Numbered from the stretch's first letter, positions 1 to 5,564 are shown. The stretch: DNA of 6,369 nucleotides from Opitutia bacterium (GCA_947378905.1 CANCLV010000059.1:1-6369); one strand, 5' to 3'. Program-made: numbers and translations. The notes: a model not told the origin generated them from the letters alone.

Positions 1-153
1 GGGCACTGCACCGAGGGCGCGAGCGGCACGGATGAGGGCGACCACAAATTCTTCTGGCACTTCGGCCACGTCGATTAACACCTTCTGACCTTTTTTGAGG
101 TCGATGGAGAATCCGCAGAGTACCTTGGCTAAGTCGTTATATCGTGAATCCAT
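1..153 (-). CDS. M29-family aminopeptidase, N-terminal fragment (runs off the left edge)
   Basis: The reverse strand reads an ATG at 153-151 followed by 50 further open codons to the window edge. The visible N-terminus has the pattern D-x-R-Y-x-x-L-A-K-V-L, then LKKGQKVLID at about residues 19-28, then VPEEFVVALIRAARALGA at about 32-49. This is the usual opening of M29 (thermophilic aminopeptidase T / AmpS-like) metallopeptidases, which are cytoplasmic enzymes that remove N-terminal residues from peptides using a dinuclear metal site. The metal ligands lie in the missing C-terminal part, so catalytic competence cannot be judged. The gene is divergent from the TPR gene at 240, with 86 bp between the starts. 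No clear Shine-Dalgarno precedes the ATG. The family call is from recognition of this N-terminal pattern only; about 350 residues are missing if it has the usual length. Confidence 0.72.
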   Translation of the reverse strand, partial: MDSRYNDLAKVLCGFSIDLKKGQKVLIDVAEVPEEFVVALIRAARALGAVP

Positions 154-239
154 TTCACGCTCACAGTGTTGGTTTTACCTAATTTTCCAAGTGCTAAACC
201 CTTTCTTGCTACAATTATTGTTTCATATACGAAATACGT

Positions 240-617
240 ATGTCGTCTCCCGGTCCCCATGAACGTGCGCAAGCTCTCACGAACGATGCGGCGTTTGATT
301 TCGCCGTAGGCGACGAAGCGGGAGCACTGACTAAGTTGAATGAGGCGGTCGCCCTCGCTCCCGATTTTTTTGAAGCCTGGCTGGCAAAAGCTGAAGTGCA
401 TTTTGCACAACGTCAGTTCGATGACGCACTGCAAGCAGGCGAAACGGCTTTATCATTAAAACCAAAAGACATTCATATTCATACATCGCTCTCCAGAATT
501 TGGATGGAGCGTGGAGACAAAACGAAAGCTGAACACCACGGCGCCCAGGCCCGAATTCTAGGTTGGGGTGATCAGATTAAACAGCCCGAGGGCGGGCAGG
601 CTGGCGATATCCAGTAA
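240..617 (+). CDS. Small tetratricopeptide-repeat (TPR) protein, 125 aa
   Basis: The protein is almost entirely helical repeat sequence. Three TPR-like units can be read: about residues 11-42 (with G24, A29 and P41 near consensus places), about 44-76 (W47, A51, F60-D61-x-A63, P75) and a poorer one at about 78-110 (G92, A97). There is no signal peptide or membrane segment, so it is probably cytoplasmic. TPRs form a superhelical groove for protein-protein contacts; the partner is not visible. The last 15 residues are Gly/Gln rich and probably disordered. The ATG at 240 is the first in frame. It has no Shine-Dalgarno, which is common to most starts in this window. It is followed by groES after 200 bp, but the intervening operator-like boxes and promoter match suggest separate transcription. 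A role in protein folding is only a guess from neighbourhood. Confidence 0.8.
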   Translation: MSSPGPHERAQALTNDAAFDFAVGDEAGALTKLNEAVALAPDFFEAWLAKAEVHFAQRQFDDALQAGETALSLKPKDIHIHTSLSRIWMERGDKTKAEHHGAQARILGWGDQIKQPEGGQAGDIQ

Positions 618-618
618 C

Positions 619-674
619 GGCTGTGACAGCCCCCATTTTCCCTTGTGACACCCTGTCACGAGGGTGCGTGACAG
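619..674. promoter_or_regulatory. Cluster of GTGACA/TGTCAC boxes upstream of groES
   Basis: Four copies of a GTGACA box lie within 56 bp. GTGACAG is at 623-629, GTGACA at 645-650, the inverted CTGTCAC at 653-659 and GTGACAG at 668-674. They make overlapping inverted repeats: GGCTGT-G-ACAGCC (619-631), GTGACA-CCC-TGTCAC (645-659) and CTGTCAC-N8-GTGACAG (653-674). The direct copies begin 22 and 23 bp apart, close to two helical turns. The cluster starts 2 bp after the TPR stop and ends about 80 bp before the sigma-54-like match. This is the usual distance for an enhancer-binding activator. Alternatively the 7-bp stem at 653-674, followed by only TTT, could be a weak terminator for the TPR gene. 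The protein that binds is unknown. Confidence 0.5.
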
Positions 675-756
675 TTTAAGGTCAATTTAGGGAAGTAATC
701 CTGCTTAACCCCAAAAAACCCACGTAAACTATTGCTAAACCCCCTAAAAACCGTTT

Positions 757-772
757 TGGCATTCCTTCTGCA
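757..772 (+). promoter_or_regulatory. Candidate sigma-54 (-24/-12) promoter for groESL
   Basis: The match to TGGCACG-N4-TTGCA is TGGCA at 757-761 and TGCA at 769-772. The GG (758-759) and GC (770-771) are exactly 10 bp apart, as sigma-54 requires; 13 of 16 positions including the spacer fit. Transcription would start near 783, about 35 nt before the groES ATG. I found no good sigma-70 -35/-10 pair in this region and no sigma-32-like promoter. One short motif match can arise by chance, so this is a candidate only. Confidence 0.42.
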
Positions 773-817
773 TTATGCAATTCGCCCAGTCCGGGCAACC
801 CAACCTTACCAACACCT

Positions 818-1123
818 ATGTCCAAAAACTCCAAACTCAAAGTAAAGCCTCTCGCTGATCGCGTTCTCGTTCAACGCATCGAGGAAGGCGAAGAAATCAA
901 GGGTGGCATCATCATCCCTGATTCTGCCAAAGAAAAACCACAAGAAGCACGCGTCGTTGCCCTCGGCACCGGTGCGCTCGACAAAGACGGCAAGAAGATT
1001 CCTTTCTCCGTTCAAGTGGGCGATAAAGTTCTCATCGGAAAATACGCCGGCTCGGAAGTGAAGCTCAATGACGACACTTACTTGCTCCTCTCCGAAAACG
1101 AAATCCTCGCGGTTATCGAATAA
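818..1123 (+). CDS. groES: Co-chaperonin GroES (Cpn10), 101 aa
   Basis: GroES forms the heptameric lid of the GroEL cavity, enclosing unfolded clients in the cytoplasm during the ATP cycle. The sequence shows the family order. It opens with the N-terminal strand KPLADRVLVQR (about 10-20), then the mobile loop at about 22-36 with the GroEL-contacting hydrophobic tripeptide III at 31-33 after a GG pair. PDSAKEKPQ follows at 34-42, then VVALGTG at 46-52, VGDKVLIGKYAGSEV in the middle of the C-terminal half, and the closing LLLSENEILAVIE. Its 101 residues are slightly longer than E. coli GroES (97), because of a short polar N-terminal extension. The ATG at 818 fits the family start. It lies 31 bp upstream of groEL in the same direction, the standard groESL operon. 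No CIRCE operator is present upstream. Control may instead come from the GTGACA boxes and the sigma-54-like promoter described separately. Confidence 0.97.
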   Translation: MSKNSKLKVKPLADRVLVQRIEEGEEIKGGIIIPDSAKEKPQEARVVALGTGALDKDGKKIPFSVQVGDKVLIGKYAGSEVKLNDDTYLLLSENEILAVIE

Positions 1124-1154
1124 TTATTTCTCTCACTCTTAATAAATAAATACT

Positions 1155-2780
1155 ATGTCTAAAAAACAAATCCTGTTCGATGAAGCCGCACGCCGCAAGG
1201 TGTTGAACGGTGTATCCATTCTCGCCCGCGCTGTGAAAGTCACCCTCGGACCTAAAGGCCGTAATGTGATGATCGATAAAAAGTTCGGCGCTCCTAAAGT
1301 AACTAAAGACGGTGTGACCGTTGCTAAGGAAATCGAATTGAGCGATCCCTATGAAAACATGGGCGCACAAATGGTTCGTGAAGTAGCCTCCAAAACTGCT
1401 GATAAAGCAGGGGATGGTACCACCACCGCAACCGTTCTCGGTGAAGCTATCTATAAAGAAGGACTTCGCTTCGTCGCCGCCGGTGCTAATCCGATCTTCG
1501 TTAAACGTGGTATCGATAAAGCCACTGAAGCGATTGTTAAAGAGCTCGCTAACATCTCCAAAAAAATCAAAACCCGCGAAGAAATTAAGCAGGTTGCAAC
1601 CGTTTCCGCTAACTGGGATTCATCCATCGGTGATATCATCGCCGAAGCCATGGATCGCGTAGGTAAAGACGGCACCATCACGGTTGAAGAAGCTAAGACC
1701 ATTGAGACGACGCTCGATGTCGTTGAAGGTATGCAATTCGACAAGGGTTACCTCTCACCCTATTTCGCAACCAACGCTGAAACTCTCGAAGCCGTTCTTG
1801 AAGACGTTTACGTTCTTCTCTTCGAAAAGAAAATCAGCTCGATGAAGGATCTCCTTCCTTTACTCCAAGAAGTCGCGAAATCCAGCAAGCCTCTCCTCAT
1901 CATCTCCGAAGAAGTTGAAGGCGAAGCCCTCGCAACTCTCGTGGTTAATCGCCTCCGTGGTACCATCAACGTCTGTGCCGTCAAAGCCCCTGGCTTTGGT
2001 GACCGTCGTAAGGCCATGATGGAAGATATCGCTGTATTAACGGGCGGACGTTTCATCACCGAAGACCTCGGTATCAAACTCGAGTCTGTTAAAGTCGCTG
2101 ATCTCGGTCGCGCTAAACGCATCGTGGTCGACAAAGAAAACACCACCATCATTCAAGGTGCTGGTAAGTCTGCTGACATTCAAGGCCGCGTGAAACTTAT
2201 CCGTCGTCAAATCGAAGAGACTTCTTCCGATTACGATAAAGAGAAACTCCAAGAGCGTCTCGCAAAACTCGCGGGTGGCGTCGCCGTCATCCACGTGGGT
2301 GCTGCAACCGAAGCTGAATTGAAGGAGAAGAAAGATCGCGTCGACGACGCCCTGCACGCAACCCGTGCTGCCGTTGAAGAAGGCATCGTTCCTGGTGGTG
2401 GCGTAGCTCTGCTCCGCACCGTTAAGGCAATCGACGCTGTCATCAACTCTCTCAGCGACGACGAAAAGATTGGTGCTCAAATCGTCCGCAAGGCGATCGA
2501 AGAACCTCTCCGTACTCTTTGCGCTAACGCTGGTGTTGAAGGTTCACACATCGTCCAAGAAGTTCTTCTTAAACACAAAGGTGCTAACGGTTACAACGTA
2601 GCAACCGGTGAATACCAAGATCTCGTGGCTGGTGGCGTGGTCGACCCAACTAAGGTCACCCGTACTGCAATCATCAACGCCGCTTCAGTAGCTGGCCTCC
2701 TCCTCACCACCGAATGTCTGATTACAGATCTTCCTGAGGACAATAAGCCTGCCGCCGGTGGCGAACATCACGACCACTGA
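1155..2780 (+). CDS. groEL: Chaperonin GroEL (Cpn60), 541 aa
   Basis: GroEL is the tetradecameric ATP-driven folding chamber that works with GroES. Full length and all key motifs are present: LGPKGRN (31-37), KDGVTVAKEIEL (51-62, with D52), the nucleotide-binding GDGTTTATVL (86-95, with D87), KAPGFGDRRKAM (277-288) and RVDDALHATRAAVEEGIVPGGG (395-416). The last contains the cpn60 signature and the catalytic aspartate at D398, the E. coli position. The apical-domain segment around 190-375 is intact. The start ATG at 1155 aligns with the family. The 31-bp gap from groES is AT-rich and lacks a Shine-Dalgarno. One oddity is the C-terminus: instead of the common GGM-repeat tail it ends in GGEHHDH, with three histidines in the last five residues. 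A strong terminator follows 15 bp after the stop, ending the operon. Whether this is the sole chaperonin of the genome cannot be told here. Confidence 0.98.
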   Translation: MSKKQILFDEAARRKVLNGVSILARAVKVTLGPKGRNVMIDKKFGAPKVTKDGVTVAKEIELSDPYENMGAQMVREVASKTADKAGDGTTTATVLGEAIYKEGLRFVAAGANPIFVKRGIDKATEAIVKELANISKKIKTREEIKQVATVSANWDSSIGDIIAEAMDRVGKDGTITVEEAKTIETTLDVVEGMQFDKGYLSPYFATNAETLEAVLEDVYVLLFEKKISSMKDLLPLLQEVAKSSKPLLIISEEVEGEALATLVVNRLRGTINVCAVKAPGFGDRRKAMMEDIAVLTGGRFITEDLGIKLESVKVADLGRAKRIVVDKENTTIIQGAGKSADIQGRVKLIRRQIEETSSDYDKEKLQERLAKLAGGVAVIHVGAATEAELKEKKDRVDDALHATRAAVEEGIVPGGGVALLRTVKAIDAVINSLSDDEKIGAQIVRKAIEEPLRTLCANAGVEGSHIVQEVLLKHKGANGYNVATGEYQDLVAGGVVDPTKVTRTAIINAASVAGLLLTTECLITDLPEDNKPAAGGEHHDH

Positions 2781-2795
2781 TCCTAGCTCGTTCTG

Positions 2796-2840
2796 AAAAA
2801 AGGGGTCAGACTACCTTAAGGGTGTCTGACCCCTTTTTTT
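2796..2840. terminator. Bidirectional rho-independent terminator of groESL, copy 1 of the GTCAGAC palindrome
   Basis: A6 followed by GGGGTCAGAC (2796-2811) pairs with GTCTGACCCC followed by T7 (2824-2840). ACC (2813-2815) can continue the stem with GGT (2821-2823) past a bulged T at 2812, leaving the loop TTAAG. The GC-rich stem with a U tract on both strands makes a bidirectional terminator, 15 bp after the groEL stop. The same core recurs after the genes ending at 4506 and 5564, so this is also a member of a dispersed repeat family. Confidence 0.9.
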
Positions 2841-2842
2841 GT

Positions 2843-2875
2843 GGGTTGCGGGGGAGGGGGTAGGCCCTAGGTTGG
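2843..2875 (+). other. G-rich tract just before the 2880 gene
   Basis: G-runs of 3, 5 and 5 bases (2843-2845, 2850-2854, 2856-2860) are followed by GG pairs at 2863, 2870 and 2874. This lies between the groEL terminator and the next start codon. It could form a G-quadruplex in DNA or in the 5' leader. The GGAGG inside it sits about 20 bp from the ATG, too far for a normal Shine-Dalgarno. No clear promoter for the 2880 gene is visible here. Confidence 0.35.
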
Positions 2876-2879
2876 CTCC

Positions 2880-3374
2880 ATGGCTCGCGTTAAACTCCAA
2901 AAAGAAACGTCTCCAGTCTTCATCTGGGTCGTTTTCTTCCTCATCTCCACCGTCACCATGGGCGTGCTCTTCGTCGGCATCCCAGGCTCAGGCTTTAACG
3001 GCCTCCGGTCGGGGGTGTATTTCGATATGGATGCAGGCTTCGATGACGCCCGTTTCATGGATAGTCGTATTAAGTGTGAACCTTCCGAAGCCATCAAGGG
3101 TGTCCGCGCCGCCCTAGTAGAGCTCCGCTCCGATTACCCAGTCGAACGAGTAACCTTGAAATTGGAGAATTACCCCTCGGGCTATAAATTCCAAGTTCGC
3201 TACGTTACTTACTACGCTCAAAAACTAAATTTCGGAGGAGATAAGATCTTCCGCCGTGGATCCCAAGTCGGGGACCCGGAAATCGATGCCGAAGTGAAAC
3301 AAAAAGATGCCGAGGTCGAAAAAGCCATCCGCGATGCTCTCGAATCTTACTTCGTTTCCCGCGGCGCCAAATAA
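2880..3374 (+). CDS. Single-pass membrane-anchored protein of unknown function, 164 aa
   Basis: I do not recognise the family. A short basic N-terminus (MARVKLQKE) precedes one hydrophobic segment at about residues 12-34, rich in V, F, L and I. It has no cleavage-like end, so it probably acts as an uncleaved signal anchor with the rest outside the cytoplasmic membrane. The remaining 130 residues are soluble. A mixed region contains KCEPSEAIKGVRAALVEL (65-82), where C66 is the only cysteine. A strand-rich part with many tyrosines follows (about 90-116, including RYVTYYAQK), then a highly charged helix at about 134-157 that might form a short coiled coil. The ATG at 2880 is the only reasonable start, as a TAG lies in frame 12 bp upstream. 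It stands alone: the groESL terminator is before it and a promoter-bearing gap is after it. Codon use resembles groEL, so it looks native. Function unknown. Confidence 0.75.
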   Translation: MARVKLQKETSPVFIWVVFFLISTVTMGVLFVGIPGSGFNGLRSGVYFDMDAGFDDARFMDSRIKCEPSEAIKGVRAALVELRSDYPVERVTLKLENYPSGYKFQVRYVTYYAQKLNFGGDKIFRRGSQVGDPEIDAEVKQKDAEVEKAIRDALESYFVSRGAK

Positions 3375-3401
3375 TTCTTCAGACAGATTTCTTAGAGTTT
3401 A

Positions 3402-3445
3402 AGCGTAGCTTAAATTTTGTTTTGTATGACAAAATAAATGACGCT
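3402..3445. repeat. Nested AT-rich inverted repeat after the 2880 gene
   Basis: Outer arms AGCGT (3402-3406) and ACGCT (3441-3445) enclose inner arms ATTTTGT (3414-3420) and ACAAAAT (3429-3435), with an 8-nt centre. It starts 28 bp past the stop codon. It might slow transcription out of the upstream gene or be a protein-binding site next to the promoter at 3461. It lacks the GC-rich stem of a normal terminator, and the significance is uncertain. Confidence 0.35.
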
Positions 3446-3460
3446 CGCAGAAATTTTTCC

Positions 3461-3488
3461 TTGATTTTTTCTAGAAGAGTGCTATAGT
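3461..3488 (+). promoter_or_regulatory. Extended -10 sigma-70-type promoter for the 266-aa gene or a leader RNA
   Basis: TTGATT (3461-3466) is separated by 16 bp from TATAGT (3483-3488), and TGC directly before the -10 hexamer gives the extended -10 motif. Transcription should start near 3495. That leaves a leader of about 210 nt before the ATG at 3706, unusually long. A CCTTA/TAAGG inverted repeat (3497-3511) lies right at the expected start and could be an operator or a 5' hairpin. This is the best sigma-70-type promoter in the window. Confidence 0.6.
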
Positions 3489-3705
3489 AATATTTCCCTT
3501 ATTAATTAAGGAGTTCAGTCACATCCCCCTTCACCCAGGGATTATTCAGTCTTAAAAAAATCATTACCCGGCAGCGGGATGAGCTGTTTTTGGCAAAATT
3601 CTAACAAAACCGGCGAAATTTTCGCCCTCGCAGTTTTTGCGAGAAGGGGAGCCCCCTTTATGTAGGGCCATTCATTTCTTGATAGCCCGATCTGACTTTC
3701 CACTC
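3489..3705 (+). other. Long structured gene-free leader (most of the 331-bp gap 3375-3705)
   Basis: The gap between the genes at 3374 and 3706 has no convincing reading frame. After the promoter it holds the start-site inverted repeat (3497-3511) and a small CCCG-GCAG-CGGG hairpin (3567-3578). An alternative pairing CAGC...GCTG followed by T5 (3572-3591) could act as a weak attenuator. Three abutting hairpins follow at 3612-3658. An ATG at 3660 is immediately followed by TAG. An in-frame extension of the downstream gene from TTG at 3637 is possible but would overlap the hairpins and encode an unconvincing peptide. I do not recognise a known riboswitch or RNA family. A regulatory leader or a separate small RNA of about 100-170 nt are both plausible. 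Confidence 0.45.
3612..3658 (+). promoter_or_regulatory. Three perfectly abutting hairpins in the leader
   Basis: Hairpin 1 is GGCGAAA-T-TTTCGCC (3612-3626). As RNA the innermost pairs would open into the loop. Hairpin 2 is CTCGCA-GTTTT-TGCGAG (3627-3643). Hairpin 3 is AAGGGG-AGC-CCCCTT (3644-3658). No base is left unpaired between them, so they could stack as one continuous helix in RNA. They end 47 bp before the ATG at 3706. Three unrelated perfect stems in exact succession are unlikely by chance. The role is inferred only: leader control, an RNA processing site, or a small RNA 3' end. Confidence 0.55.
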
Positions 3706-4506
3706 ATGCCTAACCAATCCGTACCCACCCGCCACAAAATCGAATCCACCTTGTTCATCAGCTCATTGAGCGCGTTTACTCTCCGTCAACGCGTGAGTGA
3801 GTTGGTGGAGCAAGAACCTAAACTCAATAACTGCTTTTTAGTTACCGACGACAAATTTGATAAATTCAGTATCGCTGGACTCGATCAAGTCGGCGAAATC
3901 CGCTTTATCCTGGATGGCTCAACCATCAAAAATCACGAAGATCTTAAAGGTGTCGGATTTGGTACCCAATTCCTCATCGTTGAATACCGCGTCGGCGATA
4001 AACAGATTGTTACTTGTCTCCTACAAAAGCTGAAACGCTACCTGTCTAAGTATGAGTTGGCTAAGAAGCAGGAGAACGAAGAGCCGGAGATGTTCATGAA
4101 TATTCCCATGTTCTTTTTATCCCTTCGTACATTTTTAGCATCCGATTTTATCATTAGCGACTCGGCAATCGAGTCGGCACGTAGCTGTGTTTCCTTTGAC
4201 GATGTCGCTACTGTATTAATGGAATTAGAGACTCTCAGTAATATGCCCCGACTCTTAAACGGTGAGGATAATGATGTTTTTGATTTTGATGAGCATGCTA
4301 AGGCCTCGAGTCACATGCTCTTCTATCAAAACCAGAAGTTTAAGATGAAGCAGATTCTCCACTTCGGAAAAAAGCATATTCTCGATCACCGGTTTATCAT
4401 TCATAGCGAAAAAGGTAACACGCGTTTATTACTGCACGTGAAGTGGATTCCAAAAACCCGTAAACATCTGATCGGCTTCATCGAAGAACTCCCCTCCGGT
4501 AAATAA
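3706..4506 (+). CDS. Cytoplasmic protein of unknown family, 266 aa
   Basis: I do not recognise this protein. It has no signal peptide or membrane segment. The N-terminal part (about 1-118) looks mixed alpha/beta, with strands such as EIRFILDG (64-71) and TQFLIVEYRVG (87-97), then a basic helix LLQKLKRYLSKYELAKK (105-121). A linker of acidic residues (122-129) leads to a mainly helical middle, FMNIPMFFLSLRTFLASDFII (130-150) and FDDVATVLMELETL (164-177). A patch of acid residues follows at 187-196 (EDNDVFDFDE). The C-terminus (about 203-262) is basic with regular strands and several histidines (H219, H224, H228, H233, H244). I chose ATG 3706; TTG at 3637 also opens the frame but runs through the leader hairpins. 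Its TAA stop lies inside the A tract of a repeat element. It uses more AT-rich codons than groEL, by eye, suggesting different ancestry. Function unknown. Confidence 0.75.
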   Translation: MPNQSVPTRHKIESTLFISSLSAFTLRQRVSELVEQEPKLNNCFLVTDDKFDKFSIAGLDQVGEIRFILDGSTIKNHEDLKGVGFGTQFLIVEYRVGDKQIVTCLLQKLKRYLSKYELAKKQENEEPEMFMNIPMFFLSLRTFLASDFIISDSAIESARSCVSFDDVATVLMELETLSNMPRLLNGEDNDVFDFDEHAKASSHMLFYQNQKFKMKQILHFGKKHILDHRFIIHSEKGNTRLLLHVKWIPKTRKHLIGFIEELPSGK

Positions 4507-4562
4507 AAAAGGGGTCAGACACCATTAAGAGGGTCAGACTACCTTAGGGTAGTCTGACCCTC
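4501..4562. repeat. GTCAGAC palindromic repeat, cluster 2
   Basis: The cluster begins with the final Lys and TAA codons of the 266-aa gene, followed by A tract, GGGGTCAGAC and ACCATTAA (4501-4528). These 28 bases recur exactly at 5559-5586. The partner arm of this first unit is missing. Next comes a complete hairpin with a 15-bp perfect stem, GAGGGTCAGACTACC (4529-4543) and GGTAGTCTGACCCTC (4548-4562), with the loop TTAG. There is no T tract on the plus strand after it, so it is a poor intrinsic terminator in that direction. On the minus strand a T6 follows CCCC, but the perfect partner is absent. It resembles REP-type elements. Confidence 0.85.
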
Positions 4563-4622
4563 CTGTGTTAGTTGGGGGTGATTGGCTTGCTTAAGGGTTC
4601 TATTTGGCTGATTAGACTATCC

Positions 4623-5564
4623 ATGCGTAAAATCCTTTTATTAATTTTTGGGATTAGCGGATGTCAGGTAATCGCTGCCGGAATGATGCCTCTGGAATCA
4701 CCCTCATCCTTTGCCTATGTATTACAAGCCGATGAACTGGGACAGACCCCGGCAGTTGTGGCCGATAAACTTAATAAAAGTCAGCGAGATTGGTTTGTTC
4801 TCGATCCGCATTTTTCGGAAGAGGTTTTGTGGCAATCTTCGGATCTTAAAATTATCCGCGGCAATAGTCCTAAACGAAAGATCATCGCTTACATCTCAAT
4901 CGGTGAAGCTGAAGACTATCGAACTTATTGGAAGAAGTCTTGGTTAGATAACGGCAAGCCTACGTCCGCAACACCGCCATGGTTGCTGAATGAGAATCCA
5001 GAGTGGAAGGGTAACTTCGTAGTAAAATATTGGGATAAAGAATGGCAAAAAATAATTCTTAATGCCGTGGAGCAAGCGATGGCTGCTGGCTTTGATGGTG
5101 TGTACTTGGATATCGTAGATGGCTTTGAGACTTTTGAAAAAGTCGGTACTGACTATGATGAGAATCGAATTAATCCCGAGACTAAGCAGTCTTACCGCCG
5201 TGACATGATTGATTGGGTTAAAAGAATTGCAGTTCAAGCCCGGGCCAAAAAATCCGACGCTTTAGTCATTCCACAGAATGGTTCCGCGCTTTTGGAGTCC
5301 GATGATTTTCTATCCCATATCAGTGCTATTGGTATCGAGGATCTCTACACCGTCGGAGATAAAAAGCAGCCTAGCGGCGACACCCGCGATGTCCTAGATA
5401 ATTTGCAACGAATCAAGGAGAGTAAAAAACCCATACTCCTTATTGAGTATGCACAAAAAGGTGAACTACAGACCTATGTTAAAAAGCGTGCCCTTGATGA
5501 TGGACTCATCCTGCTTCTGACAGATCGAGATCTTAAAACTTTAGGCTCTTCACCCTCCAAATAA
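4623..5564 (+). CDS. Secreted, probable lipoprotein GH114/TM1410-type glycoside hydrolase, 313 aa
   Basis: The sequence matches the pattern of the GH114 (endo-alpha-1,4-polygalactosaminidase)/TM1410-like TIM-barrel family. KIIAYISIGEAEDYRTYW (86-103) comes first, then W120 and NPEWKGNFVVKYWDKEW (125-141). GFDGVYLDIVDGFETFE (156-172) follows, then PQNGSALL (217-224), IGIEDLY (236-242) and LLIEYA (272-277). Acidic residues D163 and E239 are the likely catalytic pair by family analogy. Characterised relatives cut galactosamine-containing exopolysaccharides, and PelA has a similar hydrolase domain. The substrate here is unknown. I chose ATG 4623, which gives MRKILLLIFG then the lipobox ISGC with C14 as possible lipid site. 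Signal peptidase I cleavage after the Ala pair at 18-19 is the alternative. The upstream TTG at 4572 would add 17 residues and start only 10 bp after a repeat. Its stop codon lies inside another copy of that repeat. Codon use is AT-leaning. Confidence 0.83.
   Translation: MRKILLLIFGISGCQVIAAGMMPLESPSSFAYVLQADELGQTPAVVADKLNKSQRDWFVLDPHFSEEVLWQSSDLKIIRGNSPKRKIIAYISIGEAEDYRTYWKKSWLDNGKPTSATPPWLLNENPEWKGNFVVKYWDKEWQKIILNAVEQAMAAGFDGVYLDIVDGFETFEKVGTDYDENRINPETKQSYRRDMIDWVKRIAVQARAKKSDALVIPQNGSALLESDDFLSHISAIGIEDLYTVGDKKQPSGDTRDVLDNLQRIKESKKPILLIEYAQKGELQTYVKKRALDDGLILLLTDRDLKTLGSSPSK

Noticed and set aside
189..197. AAGTGCTAA, resembling half of the CIRCE/HrcA operator
   Set aside because: The other half (TTAGCACTC 9 bp upstream) is absent, and the site is before the TPR gene, not groES. 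A similar partial half at 730-738 also lacks a partner.
631..638. CCCCATTT, like a sigma-32 -10 element upstream of groES
   Set aside because: No CTTGAA-like -35 lies 11-16 bp before it, and the start would be far from groES.
2037..2480. Long reverse-strand open frames inside groEL
   Set aside because: They are shadows of the strongly coding groEL frame and show no family pattern or start context.
3660..3665. ATG directly followed by TAG after the hairpins, as a start-stop regulatory element
   Set aside because: There is no Shine-Dalgarno and no other support; such hexamers occur often by chance.
3637..3705. TTG-initiated 23-codon extension of the 266-aa protein
   Set aside because: It overlaps two of the leader hairpins, reads as an unconvincing peptide, and ATG 3706 gives a natural start.
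4572..4622. TTG start adding 17 residues to the glycosidase
   Set aside because: The extension begins 10 bp after the repeat cluster and puts extra hydrophobic residues before a good signal peptide that begins at ATG 4623.
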